NCBI GenBank assembly: GCA_949752745.1
Contig: OX457029.1
Coordinates: 8,905,511-8,969,510, forward strand
DNA: 64,000 nucleotides
DNA from: Protula sp. h YS-2021
Lineage: Eukaryota > Annelida > Polychaeta > Sabellida > Serpulidae
Direction: 5' to 3'
In this document: piece by piece, positions 25,612-38,489 of the stretch
Numbering within the stretch: the stretch's first letter is position 1
Layout: each line of letters begins with the position of its first letter
Notes under the pieces: generated by a model
The model's database searches: none
Seen by the model: the letters and a program-made list of their open reading frames with translations, nothing else
Told to the model about the DNA's origin: nothing
Program-made: the position numbers and the translations under genes

Positions 25612-28600
25612 GACAATATGACGTCATCAATCACGTGATCTAAAAAATTTTGGCATCGCTTGTTTTGAGCTAGCCTTGGCTGTACTTTGGTTTTGGTTTG
25701 ACGTTTCTATCTTTATTGTTTGCTAAGATAGACAAATTCGTCATTTTTGTATGACGTCATCAATCACGTGATGTCAAAAATTTTTGCTTCGCTTCTTTTG
25801 CGCTGGCCTTGGTTGTATTTTAGTTTTGGTTTGACGTTTCTATTTTTATTGGTTGCTAAGATAGACAAATTCGTCATTTATGACGTTATCAGCTATTGGA
25901 GTTCAGAAATTTTGGCATCGCTTGTTTTGAGCTAGCCTTGGCTGTATTTTGGTTTTGGTTTGACGTTTATATCTTTATTGGTTGCTAAGATAGACAAATT
26001 CGTCATTTATGACGTCATCAATCCCGTGATGTCAAAAATTTTGGTATCGCTTGTTTTGTACTAACCTCTGTTGTATTTTGATTTTGTTTTGACGTTTCTA
26101 TCTTTATTGGTTGTTAAGATAGACAAATTCATCATTTGTGACGTCATCAATTACGTGATTTCAAAAATTTTGGCATGGCTTGTTTTGCGCTAACCTCTGC
26201 TGAATTCTAATTCTGGTTTTACATTGCTATCTTTGCTATTTGCTAAGATAGAAAAATTCGTCATTTGTGACGTCATCATTCACGTGATCTTCAAAATTTT
26301 GGCATGGCTTGTTTTGCGCTAACCTCTGCTGAATTCTAATTCTGGTTTTACGTTGCTATCTTTGTTGGTTGCTAAGATATACCAATTCGCCATTTATTAC
26401 GCCATCAATCACATGATCTCAAAAATTTTGGCATCGCTTGTTTTGCGCTAATCTCTGCTCTATTTTGATTTTGGTTTGGCGTTTCTATCTTTATTGGTTG
26501 CTATATTGCTGTATTTTCAGTTTTGGTTTCACGTCTCTATCTTTAGTGGTTGATAAGACCGACAAATTCGTCATTTATGACGTCATCAATCACATGATTT
26601 CAAAAATTTTGGCATCGCTTGTTTTGCGCTAACCTTTGCTGTATTTTGATTTTCTTTTGACGTTTCTATCTCTTTTGATGGCTAAGATAGACAAATTCGT
26701 CATTTATGAAGTCATCAATCACGCGATGTGAAAATTTTTCAAATGTTTTCGTCATCAATCACGAGATTTCAAGAATTTCACAAATTCGTCATTTATGACG
26801 TCATCAGTCACGTTATGTCAAAAATTTTTGCATCGCTTGTTTTGCGCTAACTTCTGCTGCATTTTGGTTTTGGTTTGACGTCTCTATCTTTACTGGTTTC
26901 TAAGATAGACAAATTCGTCATTATGACGTCATCAATCAAGTGATTTCAAAAATTTTGCCATCGATTGTTTTATTTTGATTTTGGTTTTACGTTGCTATCT
27001 TTGTTGGTTGCTAAGATATACCCATTCGTCATTTATGACGCCATCAATCACATGATTTCAAAACTTTTGGCATTGCTTGTTTTGCGCCAACCTTTGCTGT
27101 ATTTTGGTTTGGGTTTGACGTTTCTATCTTTTTTGGTTGCTAAGATAGACAAATTCGTCATTATGACGTCATCAATCATGTGATGTCAAAAATTTTGTCA
27201 TCGCTGGTTTTGCGCTAACCTCTGCTGTATTTTTAGTTTAGTTTGACGCCTCTATCTTTATTGGTTGATAAGACAGACAAATTTGTCAATTATGACGTCA
27301 TCAATCACGTGATTTCAAAAATTTTTTCATCGCTTGTTTTGCGCTAGCCTCTGCTGTAATTTGAATTTGGTTTGACGTTTCTATCTTTTTTGTTTGCTAA
27401 GATAGACAAATTCGTCATTTATGAAGTCATCAATCACGCGATGTGAAAATTTTCAAATTTTTTCGTCATCAATCACAAGATTTCAAAAATTTCACAAATT
27501 CGTCATTTATGACGTCATCAGTCACGTGATGTCAAAGATTTTGGCATCGCTTGTTTTGCGCTAACTTCTGCTGCATTCTGGTTTTGGTTTGACGTCTCTA
27601 TCTTTATTGGTTGCTAAGGTAGACAAATTCGTCATTATGACGTCATCAATCACGTGATGTCAAAAATTTTGGCATCGCTTCTTTTGCGCTTACTTCTGCT
27701 GCATTTTGGTTTTGGTTTGACGTTTCTATCTTTATTGGTTGCTAAGATAGTCACACTCGTGATTCATGACATCATCAATCACGTGATTTCAAAAATTTTG
27801 GCATCGCTTCTTTTGCGCTTACTTCTGCTTTATTTTGATTTTGGTTTGACGTTGCTATCTTTATTGGTTGCTAAGATATACCAATTCGTCACTTCTGACG
27901 CCGTCAATCACGTGATTTCAAAACTATTGGCATCGCTTGTTTTGCGCTATCCTCTGCTGTATTTTGGTTATGGTTTGACTATTCTATCTTTATTGGTTGC
28001 TAAGATAGACAAATTCGTCATTTGTTATGTCATCAATCACGTGATCTCAAAAATTTTGTCATCGCTTGTTTTGCGCTAACTTTTGCTGTGTTTTGGTTTT
28101 CTTTCTTTATTGGTTGCTGAGATAGACAATCTCGTGAATCATGACGTCATCAATCACGTGATGTCAAAAATTTTGGCATCGCTTGGTTTGCGCTAACCTC
28201 TGCAGTATTTTGGTTTTGGTTTGAAGTTTCAATCTTTATTGGTTGCTAAGATAGTGACATTGTCATTTATGACGTCATCAATCACGTGATTTCAAAAATT
28301 TTGGCATGGCTTTTTTTGTACTAACCTCTGCTGAATTTTGAATTTTTTTGACGTTTCTAACTTTATTGGTTGCTAAGATATACCAATTCGTCATTTATGA
28401 CGTCATCAATCACGCGATTTCAAAAATTTTGGCATCGCTTGTTTTGCGCTAACCTCTGCTGTATTGAGATTTTGCTTTGACGTTTCTATCTTTTTTTGAT
28501 GTTAAGATAGACAAATTCCTCATTTATGACGTTATCAATCACGTGATGTCAAAATTTATGACATCGCTTGTTTTTTCGTTAACTTCTGCTGTATTTTGGT

Positions 28601-31540
28601 TTTGGTTTGACGTTTCTATCTTTATTGATTGTTAAGAAAGACAAATTCATCATTTATGACGTCATCAGTCACGTGATGTCAAAAATTTTAGCATCGCTTG
28701 GTTTGCAATTACCTCTGCTTAATTTTCATTTTGGTTTGACGTTGCTTTCTTTGTTTGTTGCTAAGATATACAATTCGTCATTGATGACGCCATCAATCAC
28801 GTGATTTCATAAACTTTGGCATCGCTTCTTTTGCGCTAACCTCTGCTGTATTTTGGTTTTGGTTTGACGTTTCTGTCTTTATTGGTTGCTAACATAGACT
28901 AATTCGTTATTTATGACGTCATCAATCACGAGATTTCAAAAATTTTGGCATCGCTTGTTTTTGCGCTAATCTCTGCTCTATTTTGATTTTGGTTTGACGT
29001 TTCTGTCTTTATTGGTTGCTAAGATAGACCAATTCGTCATTTATGACGTCATCAATCACGTGATTTCAAAATTGTTGGCATCGCTTGTTTTGCGCTAACC
29101 TCTGCTGAATTTTGATTTTGGTTTGACGTTTCTATCTTTATTGGTTGCTAAGATATACCAATTCGTCATTTATGACGCCGTCAATCACATGATTTCAAAA
29201 ATTTTGGCATCGCTTGTTTTTTGCTAAGCTCTGCTGTATTTTGGTTATGGTTTGACGTTTCTATCTTTATTGGTTGCTAAGATAGACAAATTCGTCAAAT
29301 ATGACGTCATCAATCACGTGATTTCAAAAATTTTGGCATCGCTTGTTTTGCGCTAACCTCTGCTGAATTCTCATTCTGGTTTTACGTTGCTATCTTTGTT
29401 GGTTGCTAAGATAGACAAATTCGTCATTTAAGACGCCATCAATCACATGATTTCAAAAATTTTGGCATCGCTTGTTTTGCGCTAACCTCTGCTATATTTT
29501 GCTTATGATTTGACGTTTCTATCTTTATTTGTTGCTAGGATAGACAAATTCGTCCTTTGTGACGTCATCAATCACGTGATCTCGAAAAATTTTGTCATCG
29601 CTTGTTTTGCGCTAACCTCTTCTGTATTTTGTTTATGGTTTGACGTTTCTATCTTTATTGGTTGCTAAGATAGCGAAATTCGTCATTTGTGACGTCATCA
29701 TTCACGTGATCTCAAAAATTGTGTCATCGCTTGTTTTGCGCTAATCTCTGCTCTATTTTGATTTTGGTTTGACGTTTATATCTTTATTGGTTGCTAAGAT
29801 ATACCAATTCGTCATTTATGACGCCGTCAATCACATGATTTCAAAAATTTTGGCATCGCTTGTTTTTTGCTAAGCTCTGCTGTATTTTGGTTATGGTTTG
29901 ACGTTTCTATCTTTATTGGTTGCTAAGATAGACAAATTCGTCAAATATGACGTCATCAATCACGTGATTTCAAAAATTTTGGCATCGCTTGTGTTGCGCT
30001 AACCTCTGCTGAATTCTCATTCTGGTTTTACGTTGCTATCTTTGTTGGTTGCTAAGATAGACAAATTCGTCATTTAAGACGCCATCAATCACATGATTTC
30101 AAAAATTTTGGCATCGCTTGTTTTGCGCTAACCTCTGCTATATTTTGCTTATGATTTGACGTTTCTATCTTTATTGGTTGCTAGGATAGACAAATTCGTC
30201 CTTTGTGACGTCATCAATCACGTGATCTCAAAAATTTTGTCATCGCTTGTTTTGCGCTAACCTCTTCTGTATTTTGTTTATGGTTTGACGTTTCTATCTT
30301 TATTGGTTGCTAAGATAGCGAAATTCGTCATTTGTGACGTCATCATTAACGTGATCTCAAAAATTGTGGCATCGCTTGTTTTGCGCTAATCTCTGCTCTA
30401 TTTTGATTTTGGTTTGACGTTTCTATCTTTATTGGTTTGCTAAGATAGAGCAATCCGTCATTTATGACGTCATCAATCACGCGATTTCAAAAATTTTGGT
30501 ATCGCTGTTTTTGCGCTAACCTCTGCTGAATTTTCATTTTGATTTTACGTTGCTATCCTTGTTGGTTGCTAAGATATACCAATTCGTCATTTATGACGCC
30601 ATCAATCACATGATCTCAAAAATGTTGGCATCGCTTGTTTTCCGCTAAGCTCAGCTGTATTTTGGTTATGGTTTGACGTTTCTATCTTTATTGTTTGCCA
30701 AGATAGACAAATTCGTCATTTGTGACGTCATCAATCACGCGATCTAAAAAATTTTGGCATCGCTTGTTTTGCGCTAATTTCTGTTGTATTTTCGTGTTTC
30801 TATCTTTATTGGTTGCTAAGATAGACAATTTCGTCATTTATGACGTCTTCAATCATGTGATCTTAAAAATTTTGGCATCGCTTGTTCTGCGCTAACCTCT
30901 ACTGAATTTAAATGTTGGTTTGACGCTGCATCTTTATTGGTTGCTAAGATAGACAATCTCGTGAATCATGACGTTATCAATCACGTGATTTCCAAAAATT
31001 TTGGCATCGCTTGTTTTGCGCTAACTTCTGCTGTATTTTGGTTTTGGTTTGACGTTTCTATCTTCATTAGTTGCTAAGATAGTCACACTCTTCATTATTT
31101 ATGACGTCATCAATCACGTGATTTAAAAAATTTTGCCAACGCTTGTTTTGCGCTAACTTCTGTTGTATTTTGGTTTTGGTTTGAAGTTTCAATCTTTATT
31201 GGTTGCTAAGATAGTGACATTGTCATTTATGACGTCATCAATCACGTGATTTCAAAAATTTTGGCATCGCTTGTATTCGGCTAGCTTCTGCTGTATTTTT
31301 GTTTGACGTTTCTATCTTTATTGGTTGCTAAGATAGTCACATTCGTCATTTATGACGTCATCAATCACGTGATTTCAAAAATTTTGGCATCGCTTGCTTT
31401 GCGCTAACGTCTGGTGTATTTTGGTTTTGGTTTTACGTTTCTATTTTTATTGATTGCTGAGATAGAGAAATTCATCATTTATGACGTGATCAATCATATG
31501 ATTTCAAAAAGTTTGGCATCGCTTGCTTTGCGCTAACCGA
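25612..31540 (-). repeat. 129-bp satellite array, inverted arm (about 45 units)
   Basis: From about 25612 the same satellite continues in the opposite orientation: TGACGTCATCAATCACGTGA now reads on the plus strand, followed by AAAAATTTTGGCATCGCTTG and TTTTGGTTTTGGTTTGACG. The units are clearly more diverged than in the forward arm, with truncated units near 26730-26800 and 27430-27500. The motif core is still intact in many units, with common changes such as CACATGA, CACGCGA or GACGCCATCA. A duplicated block of about 650 bp is visible (around 29140 and 29790). The last unit breaks off at about 31538. Short open frames across this arm are repeat artefacts. Confidence 0.97.
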
Positions 31541-33484
31541 TTGTTTGCTGTGTCCCGTATGACGGCCTGTTTACAACGGCTCATTTCAGGTTCCTTAATG
31601 ATATATTTTAAGAACGCATATATCACAGCAGACAAGATAAAAACAGCAATTACATTAAAACCAAGCTTGGATTTCAAGCAAGGTTCGAACCCACCAAATC
31701 GAGAGCGAGTGCGAGAATTTGCTCGCGCAAACCTACCAAAGCGAGAAAAACCAGCGAAAGATTTTGCATGTAGGAAGAATATAATACTGTGTAATATAAA
31801 AGCACTCTCATGATGATTCGTGTTGGGCTACTGTGACTTTGCATGGGCACAGACGTTTAAAAGAAAAAAAAAAGATAATCTCACCTTCAATGTCGTTGTT
31901 CATGGCTATCTGTTTCCAAATTTTATCTGGTTAACATTTGCTCAAAGTCTGGGGAGAATCCATAGCTTTGTTTATAAGGTGTGGGGGAAATGTGGGAAAA
32001 TCCAAGACGGCGACTGACTACCATTTTTAATTTTCTAATCAATTCCAAAAATCAACTAGCACTTGTTTCAAATGCTTGAGCCATGTGTCAAATTTGGTGA
32101 TGATAGGGTTAGGCAGGTTTTTCCCCACAATCTTCAAAATAGGTGAGAATCGAAGATGGCGACCAGTGTGACCTTGAAATTGGGTCAAGGTCAAAATAGA
32201 AATAACGTGCACCTACCCACTACGGTTGGTTGTCTATACACTTAATATAACAGGAAGTAACAGCCAGCGTTGAACGAACAAACAGGCAACACTCAATTAA
32301 ATCTCTAGCTCTCCCCCCCTCTTCACGTCCGTTCTAAAGTTCCGTTTAGGGTTCAGTAAAGTTAGTGCCTGTTCGTCGCCTGATCTTATTCGAGAACGGA
32401 ATATCAAAATGTTCAGTCAGTGAATAAAATAAATGTTATTTAATAACATTTTCGAAACCATATTACCCAGTTGTTATTATACATTTTACGTCCACTGTTG
32501 TTGTAAATGTTTTACAGTATGCTTGTGGCACTAGCAGCTTTGTTCCATGACTTAACGAAATGTTGATGTCAAATGTACTCATGCAGGAATTAAACTTGCG
32601 ATATCAGTGAAACAACCACAATGGTACCGCAACTCAAATTCGAATATCAGCAATTAACGACATCAATAAACAAGCTTACTTTTGGTGTCAGTCATTCCTT
32701 ATCTGATATAAAAAATGGCACAAGTGATATTACCAAATCAGCAGTTGATAAACTTGAATATGTGTGAAAAAACACTGCTGATTATATGATACATTTTTTA
32801 TCAATAGTATCACTAAGTAAGAAAGATAAGTAAGAAAAATTCTAACTTATGTTAATATCAAATTGATTTATTGATATCGATAGAAATAAATTTTGATAAC
32901 CAAAACACTGACATTATGAATTCAACTAAGTTATATAAAAATCTTTTAATGTTTTTACAATAATTTTTGATGTCAGTAATTCGATCAGTGATAACATAAA
33001 CGCAGAGACTGACAAGCAAAGTCATACTGTTATAAATTATTATTTATTTCTATTGAAACAGGAATACAGATTAAAAGGCGTTCTGTACAAAATAACCAGG
33101 AAACACTGTATATTTACATGGCTAACATGTAAGGTGAATTTTTTATTTAGGATTCTTTAAGAGGGATGGGTTGAATCAGTTCAGGTCTATTACTTAAATG
33201 CTCTTAACTGCCTGCCTCCCCCCTCCTTCTTTTGTAAATTTATAGGATAAGTGAGCTCTCTTGAAAGTGTGTTGGCTTATTCTAGCGTTAAACCATAGGA
33301 AAAATGGCCGTATTGTAAGAACCCAAAATGGCCAATTTTAGAACTCGGATTGAGCACTCTTACTCAGTATAAAAGTAAATAACTGATAGCAGTCTTAAGT
33401 CAATACACCGAGATATCATTCAAAATGCAGCTGGCTAATTGCGGCTGGTCAATCGACTAACGAATTCTGAAAACAGAAATGCTA
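31541..33484. other. Unique or low-copy spacer, no gene seen
   Basis: No convincing exon or RNA gene is visible. A palindromic GGTTCGAACC occurs near 31684, which alone does not make a tRNA. Around 31990-32200 there are short motifs (CAAGACGGCGAC, GAAGATGGCGACC, ACCTTGA..GGTCAAGGTC) of the kind also seen in repeats at 47.8-48.0 and 55.7-56.7 kb, so part of this stretch is probably old repeat. Confidence 0.4.
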
Positions 33485-34045
33485 CAGGACTTTAAAAAAT
33501 ACGTTACTTAAATGCTGTGGTGCGAATGCAGTAGGGTGAATGCGACACAGTAAATGCGGCGGGATGAATGTGACATAGTGAATGCGGCGGGATGAATGCA
33601 GCACTGTGAGTGCGATGGGGTGAATGCAACAGTATGAATGTGACAGTGTGAGTGCGGCAGTGTGGGTGTGATTGGGTAAATGTGGCAGCATGAATGCGGC
33701 AGGGTACGTGAGTACGGCAGAGTGAATGCGGCGAGGTGAGTGCGGCAGCGTGAATGCGGTAGGGTGAATGTGGCAGTGCAAATACGGCAGAGTCAATGTG
33801 ACAGTGAGAATGCGGTTGGATGATTACGGCAGTGTGAATGCGGCAGTTCGAGTGAGTCGGGGTGAATGTGACAAGGTGAATGCGATAGTGTGAATGCAGC
33901 AGTTCGAGTGAGTCAGGGTGAATGTGACAAGGTGAATGCGATAGTGTGAATGCAGCAGTTCGAGGGAGTCAGGGTGATGTGACAGGGTGAATGAGGCTGG
34001 GTGAGTGCGTCATGGTGAATGCGGCAGGGTGAGGGCGGAAGGATA
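33485..34045. repeat. 14-bp minisatellite (GTGAATGCGGCAGG type)
   Basis: Degenerate tandem repeats of about 14 bp. Near 33844, 33900 and 33956 the motif CAGTTCGAG recurs every 56 bp (four units), a small higher-order repeat. A His/Pro-rich open frame on the minus strand is a by-product. Confidence 0.85.
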
Positions 34046-34212
34046 TTATTAATATAGCGCGGGTCCTGACGCTGAAAATATGGTCTGGCGGGGTTTGGAA
34101 TAAAAATAACTTAATCGCGAAGTTACTTCTCAGAGCAATAACTTTTTTCGCTACTCAGAGTTATACTTTTCTTTTACTTCTCAGAGTAATAACTTCAAGA
34201 ACAACTTTGCAC

Positions 34213-34359
34213 CTTGATAATCAATCTCGCCCGTGTTGTCTCTATCGATCTGTTTTATAATCCCTTCGATCTCCTCCTCATCCACTTTTTCGAGCAGATA
34301 TCTTATCACTGATCGCAATTCATCGGAACTTATTGAACCGTTGCCGTCAACATCAAATG
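34213..34359 (-). CDS. Calmodulin-like gene, exon with EF-hands 3 and 4
   Basis: Minus-strand exon of 147 bp. The acceptor is CTTTTTTCAG (AG at 34360-34361) and the donor is CAAG/GTGCAAAG (GT at 34211-34212). It encodes AFDVDGNGSISSDEL (EF-hand 3, all canonical calcium ligands) and a fourth loop with D-R-D-N-T-G-E-I-D-Y-Q, whose position 12 glutamate would come from the next exon because the exon stops after the first base of that codon. The exon boundaries and phases (1/1) match the layout of calmodulin/troponin C genes. Calmodulin-type proteins are calcium sensors that bind target peptides. The final exon should lie at lower coordinates and was not found in 33-34.2 kb. Confidence 0.85.
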
Positions 34360-34841
34360 CTGAAAAAAGCACAAAATACGTGTCCGATCGGGGTGAAATG
34401 TTAGCTGCAAAGCAAGCTTATACATACCCAAAATGCCCAGGGGTGGGGGGGGGGGGATGGGCACAAGTAGACGTGTCCTACCGGGATGAAATGTTATCTG
34501 CAAGCAAGCTTATACACGCCCAAAATGCCCGGAGGGTGGCACTCGAGGACAAATTGGTTACCATACGTGTCCATGATGTTTTTCAAAACTAACCCTAAAT
34601 GTGGAGTGCCGAGTTTGAAATAATACTATCTTTTCTAACCAAACAATTACACCCCGCACCGTTTTTAGAGACATTGGCACTCCGTTCGGACTGCAACTAG
34701 CCCTAAATTACTCCCTTTTCTCTGCGTTTTTTTCCTCCCTGAAGAAAACAGGTCAAGTCCAGAGCGCATTAAATTAGAATGCTACACACTAAAATGGTTA
34801 CCAATTGAGAGTTGAAGTTTCGGATGGTAAATAACCTTCAC

Positions 34842-34937
34842 CTTTGAAAAGTCTAAGCATTTCTTCCTTGGTTTCGCTTTCTTTTATCTTTCGGGCTATG
34901 ACAGCGAGGAAATCGTCGAACGTGATCTCCCCAGTGC
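34842..34937 (-). CDS. Calmodulin-like gene, exon with end of EF-hand 2 and linker
   Basis: Minus-strand exon of 96 bp, acceptor ATATCTGCAG (AG at 34938-34939), donor CAAAG/GTGAAG. It encodes GTGEITFDDFLAVIARK followed by an acidic/basic helix leading into EF-hand 3, matching the calmodulin stretch that ends in FL..MARKM. The phases join exactly to the exons at 34213-34359 and 35351-35494. The EF-hand 2 loop has lost several ligands (R, T, E, T and D at positions 3, 5, 7, 9 and 12), so it probably does not bind calcium. The intron between this exon and the next (34360-34841) contains a roughly 60-bp direct duplication (34378-34437 and 34471-34531). Confidence 0.83.
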
Positions 34938-35350
34938 CTGCAGATATCAATACACCTCGTGATAGGAGCGGGCATCAGTATTAAATATATTAAGCAAACT
35001 GGATATTATTCAAATTTGCGAGACTCCACTCTAAAATGAACCATCATCCAGATGAACTAAAATCTCATAAAATTTTACATAAACAAACCCGCGTTTCGAG
35101 TTAATACCCGGCTCCTACTAAGGCCAAGGTCACTTTAGGTCACTAAAGACCATTCCTTTAGTGAAAAAGGAAAAATGACCGTGCAGTTGAGGTCAAGGAC
35201 ACAGTTTAGGAATAACTCTATATATGATTATAAGTGTTGTTATTAAGTCGGATGTGAACACTTGATTCTCCACGATGGCCGGGGGTTGGGGGAGGGGGGG
35301 GGGGGTAGGGTGATTGTAGTCAATAATAACTATGTAACTATGAAGGATAC

Positions 35351-35494
35351 CTCGTAAATCGATCTCGGTCGTCATAAGGTCGATTTCTTTGGCACTATTA
35401 TGCGGACACATTGTCCGGATCACTTCCGTTATATCCCGAATGGCCGCCACGCTCCTGCCTTTCTTCACGCATATTTTAAAGACATCTCGAAATT
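35351..35494 (-). CDS. Calmodulin-like gene, exon with degenerate EF-hand 1
   Basis: Minus-strand exon of 144 bp, acceptor ATTTTCTTGTAG (AG at 35495-35496), donor CGAG/GTATCC. It encodes EFRDVFKICVKKGRSVAAI... and continues to ...EIDLR, aligning with calmodulin from EF-hand 1 to the start of EF-hand 2. The first loop reads CVKKGRSVAAI where calmodulin has DKDGDGTITTKE, so all acidic ligands are lost. The protein is therefore a divergent calmodulin-like member with a non-binding N-lobe and a binding C-lobe, comparable in plan to some troponin C or calmodulin-like proteins. The first exon, usually little more than the ATG, is expected at higher coordinates but was not identified. Confidence 0.83.
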
Positions 35495-35574
35495 CTACAA
35501 GAAAATGCAGTGTCACAAAAATAGGCCTGTAATATTAATTCGAGAGTAGTTACAACGAGGCACAACAACAACAA

Positions 35575-35576
35575 TA

Positions 35577-35614
<38 letters not shown>

Positions 35615-35649
35615 TGCTACCACTCCTGCTACCACTCCTGCTACTTCTG

Positions 35650-35696
<47 letters not shown>
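35575..35696. repeat. Trinucleotide microsatellites (TAC)n and (TAA)n
   Basis: Runs of CTA/TAC, then degenerate CCA/CTG triplets, then (ATA)n. They give open frames of Leu or Val runs, which are artefacts. Confidence 0.95.
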
Positions 35697-35697
<1 letters not shown>

Positions 35698-35749
35698 GTA
35701 AAAAATAGTCACTGAGTGAAATTGTGAACAGTTTTCCCAAAATTTATTC

Positions 35750-36110
35750 AGAAGTATGTGTTCAAATCTACCACCATAAGCATTTATGAAAAACACGTGT
35801 TCCAAAAAAATGGCAAGCGCATGATCACCACATTATTTACAAACATATGACGAACATGTGTTAATCGTGTTGCTACCACATGTCAACGCGTAATTTGACT
35901 ATATCTAAGTGTGCATGTGTTGAGTACGTACGTGTAACATATTGTAATCACATACGGTAACCATAAAGCCTTCTATTACCGTGTGGTGACACAAGTGATT
36001 ACCATATGTTTACCTTAACATGTGATAATCACATGCAGTAACCATAAAACCAACTTTCACCATGTGCTGAGGCTTGCGATTACCATATGTTTATCATATG
36101 GTACAGTCGT
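35750..36110. repeat. CATATG-rich degenerate repeat
   Basis: Two or more degenerate copies of a roughly 70-bp unit: ATCACATACGGTAACCATAA...GATTACCATATGTTTACC, then ATCACATGCAGTAACCATAA...GATTACCATATGTTTATC. Similar words (CATATGGTGAAC, GGTTACCACATG) occur at 3680-3850 just upstream of the retrotransposon gag, so this may be a dispersed family. Confidence 0.5.
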
Positions 36111-37095
<985 letters not shown>

Positions 37096-37242
37096 CCTTT
37101 TCTTATACCAGTTTATTTATATATATATATTTATATATATATATAATCTGCAGGCTCACTGTTTTCTTCACATTGTATGCCTGAAGTGAAAAACTGCACT
37201 CGCGTTTGTGTCAAAGCTGTCCTCATAAACGGAGTTGAAATG

Positions 37243-37672
37243 AGTACAGTATTCGGAGTACAGTCTTCGGGGTACAGTCTTTAGAGTACAGTCTTTAGAG
37301 TAAAGTATTTAGAGTAAAGTATTTAGAGTACAGTCTTCAGAGTAGAGTATTTAGAGTATAAGTGTAATTCAAGCAATACGGGGACCATTTTGCTAAAACA
37401 ACAGTATTAGGGAGACCAAAAATTTAGGGAGACCAAAAGTAGGTCTCCTTAATTCTTAACGAAGATAATATATTTTGTTTTAAAATTAAATTTATGTGTT
37501 TCCACTTGATAACAAACAAAACAAATGTATTATTTTTTTTCCAAATGGTCTCCCTAAGTGCTATATATAAGGCATGGTGCCCCTATGACTGGTTGCAGAT
37601 CTATATATACAGTCCTCAGAGTACGGTCTTCAGAGTACAGTCTTTATAGTACAGTCTTAAGAATACAGTCTT
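37243..37672. repeat. 14-bp minisatellite split by an inserted element
   Basis: Copies of AGAGTACAGTCTTT-like units occupy 37243-37358 and resume at 37608-37672. The interruption is the 249-bp element at 37359-37607, so the minisatellite is the older layer and was the insertion target. Confidence 0.75.
37359..37607 (-). mobile_element. Short GGTCTCCCTA element (internally deleted, inverted copy)
   Basis: This 249-bp element shares both ends, in inverted orientation, with the 1.25-kb element at 43959-45205: AGCAATACGGGGACCAT and TTAGGGAGACCAAAAGTAGG on the left, CTCCCTAAGTGCTATA and GACTGGTT.CAGATCTATATA on the right. It sits in a 14-bp minisatellite at a TA (TA at 37357-37358 and 37608-37609), which suggests a TA target duplication. 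Ends are imperfect inverted repeats containing ATA.GGG.(A/G)CCAT. It has no coding sequence. Confidence 0.65.
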
Positions 37673-38489
37673 CTTACTCACTCTCTGGTGCCTAGTGTTT
37701 TGTATTGTCCCATTGTTCCCCGGAAATCGATGAGTGCAGATAACACACACCACCTAACAAAAACATAAAATATTCTACTCAGCCATTTAAAAATGCGAAA
37801 AATCACAAATAAGAATCAGAAAGTAAGGCGATAAGAGTATAAAATCTGAGATAAAGTATGTCACTTTTTTCACAAATATACGAACGTTTTCGCTGAAAGA
37901 CATTGGTTATACTTTGCACCATTTTCAGCAAAAGTGAATAAGAAATTTATTTACACAGTTTTCGTAAATTTTTTTTCTCAACATGTCACCGAGTTAATGC
38001 ATAGTGATAAAGGTTAATACAAAATGACACACACCTAAATATTTTACAATATATTTTTTCCTTTGCACCTTACTTGTGCCCAAGGTGCCGGTGACCTTTG
38101 CTCTTGGCGTTATTCTGCTTCAACTTAAAGGGTTTGGGTGTTCAATTTTACTGTTTTGTGTGTTATAGGTGGTGAGTTGAACAATGGTCAGTTGTCCCGT
38201 GATCACTTGATCGGTAATCAGTTGGTATGCACCCACCCACCCCTTTCCTTGAGTAGTGGATAAGGCCTTACATGGGAGTTAAGTACAGAGAAACCCCGCA
38301 AATTGGATCACATCATATATACGACTACTTTATTTTTATAGTCCCGCTTTTTCCAAATATGAAGAACGCCAAAATAGGAATGACTACCCCGGAAATTGGA
38401 TAACATTAGTTCAGTTCCACTGGTGGCCCTGTTTCCTTTGTTCCTTGGTACTCTGTAAAAGGGGAAATACCTTTTGTAATTGAAGCCTC
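37673..38489. other. Intergenic region before second satellite array
   Basis: No gene is seen. Around 38289-38410 there are two imperfect copies of a GGAAATTGGATAACAT / CAAATTGGATCACAT type motif, perhaps an eroded repeat. Confidence 0.3.

Noticed and set aside
25747..28804. Open frames of 60-140 codons with repeated FGLTFLSLLVAKI-type sequence
   Set aside because: They are translations of the satellite units, repeat in step with the 129-bp period and have no conserved start.
12768..31540. CRISPR array or prokaryotic repeat
   Set aside because: Units are contiguous with no variable spacers and the context is eukaryotic, so this is satellite DNA.
31670..31700. A tRNA gene suggested by GGTTCGAACCC
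   Set aside because: The word is palindromic and there is no A box or foldable acceptor stem at the right distance.
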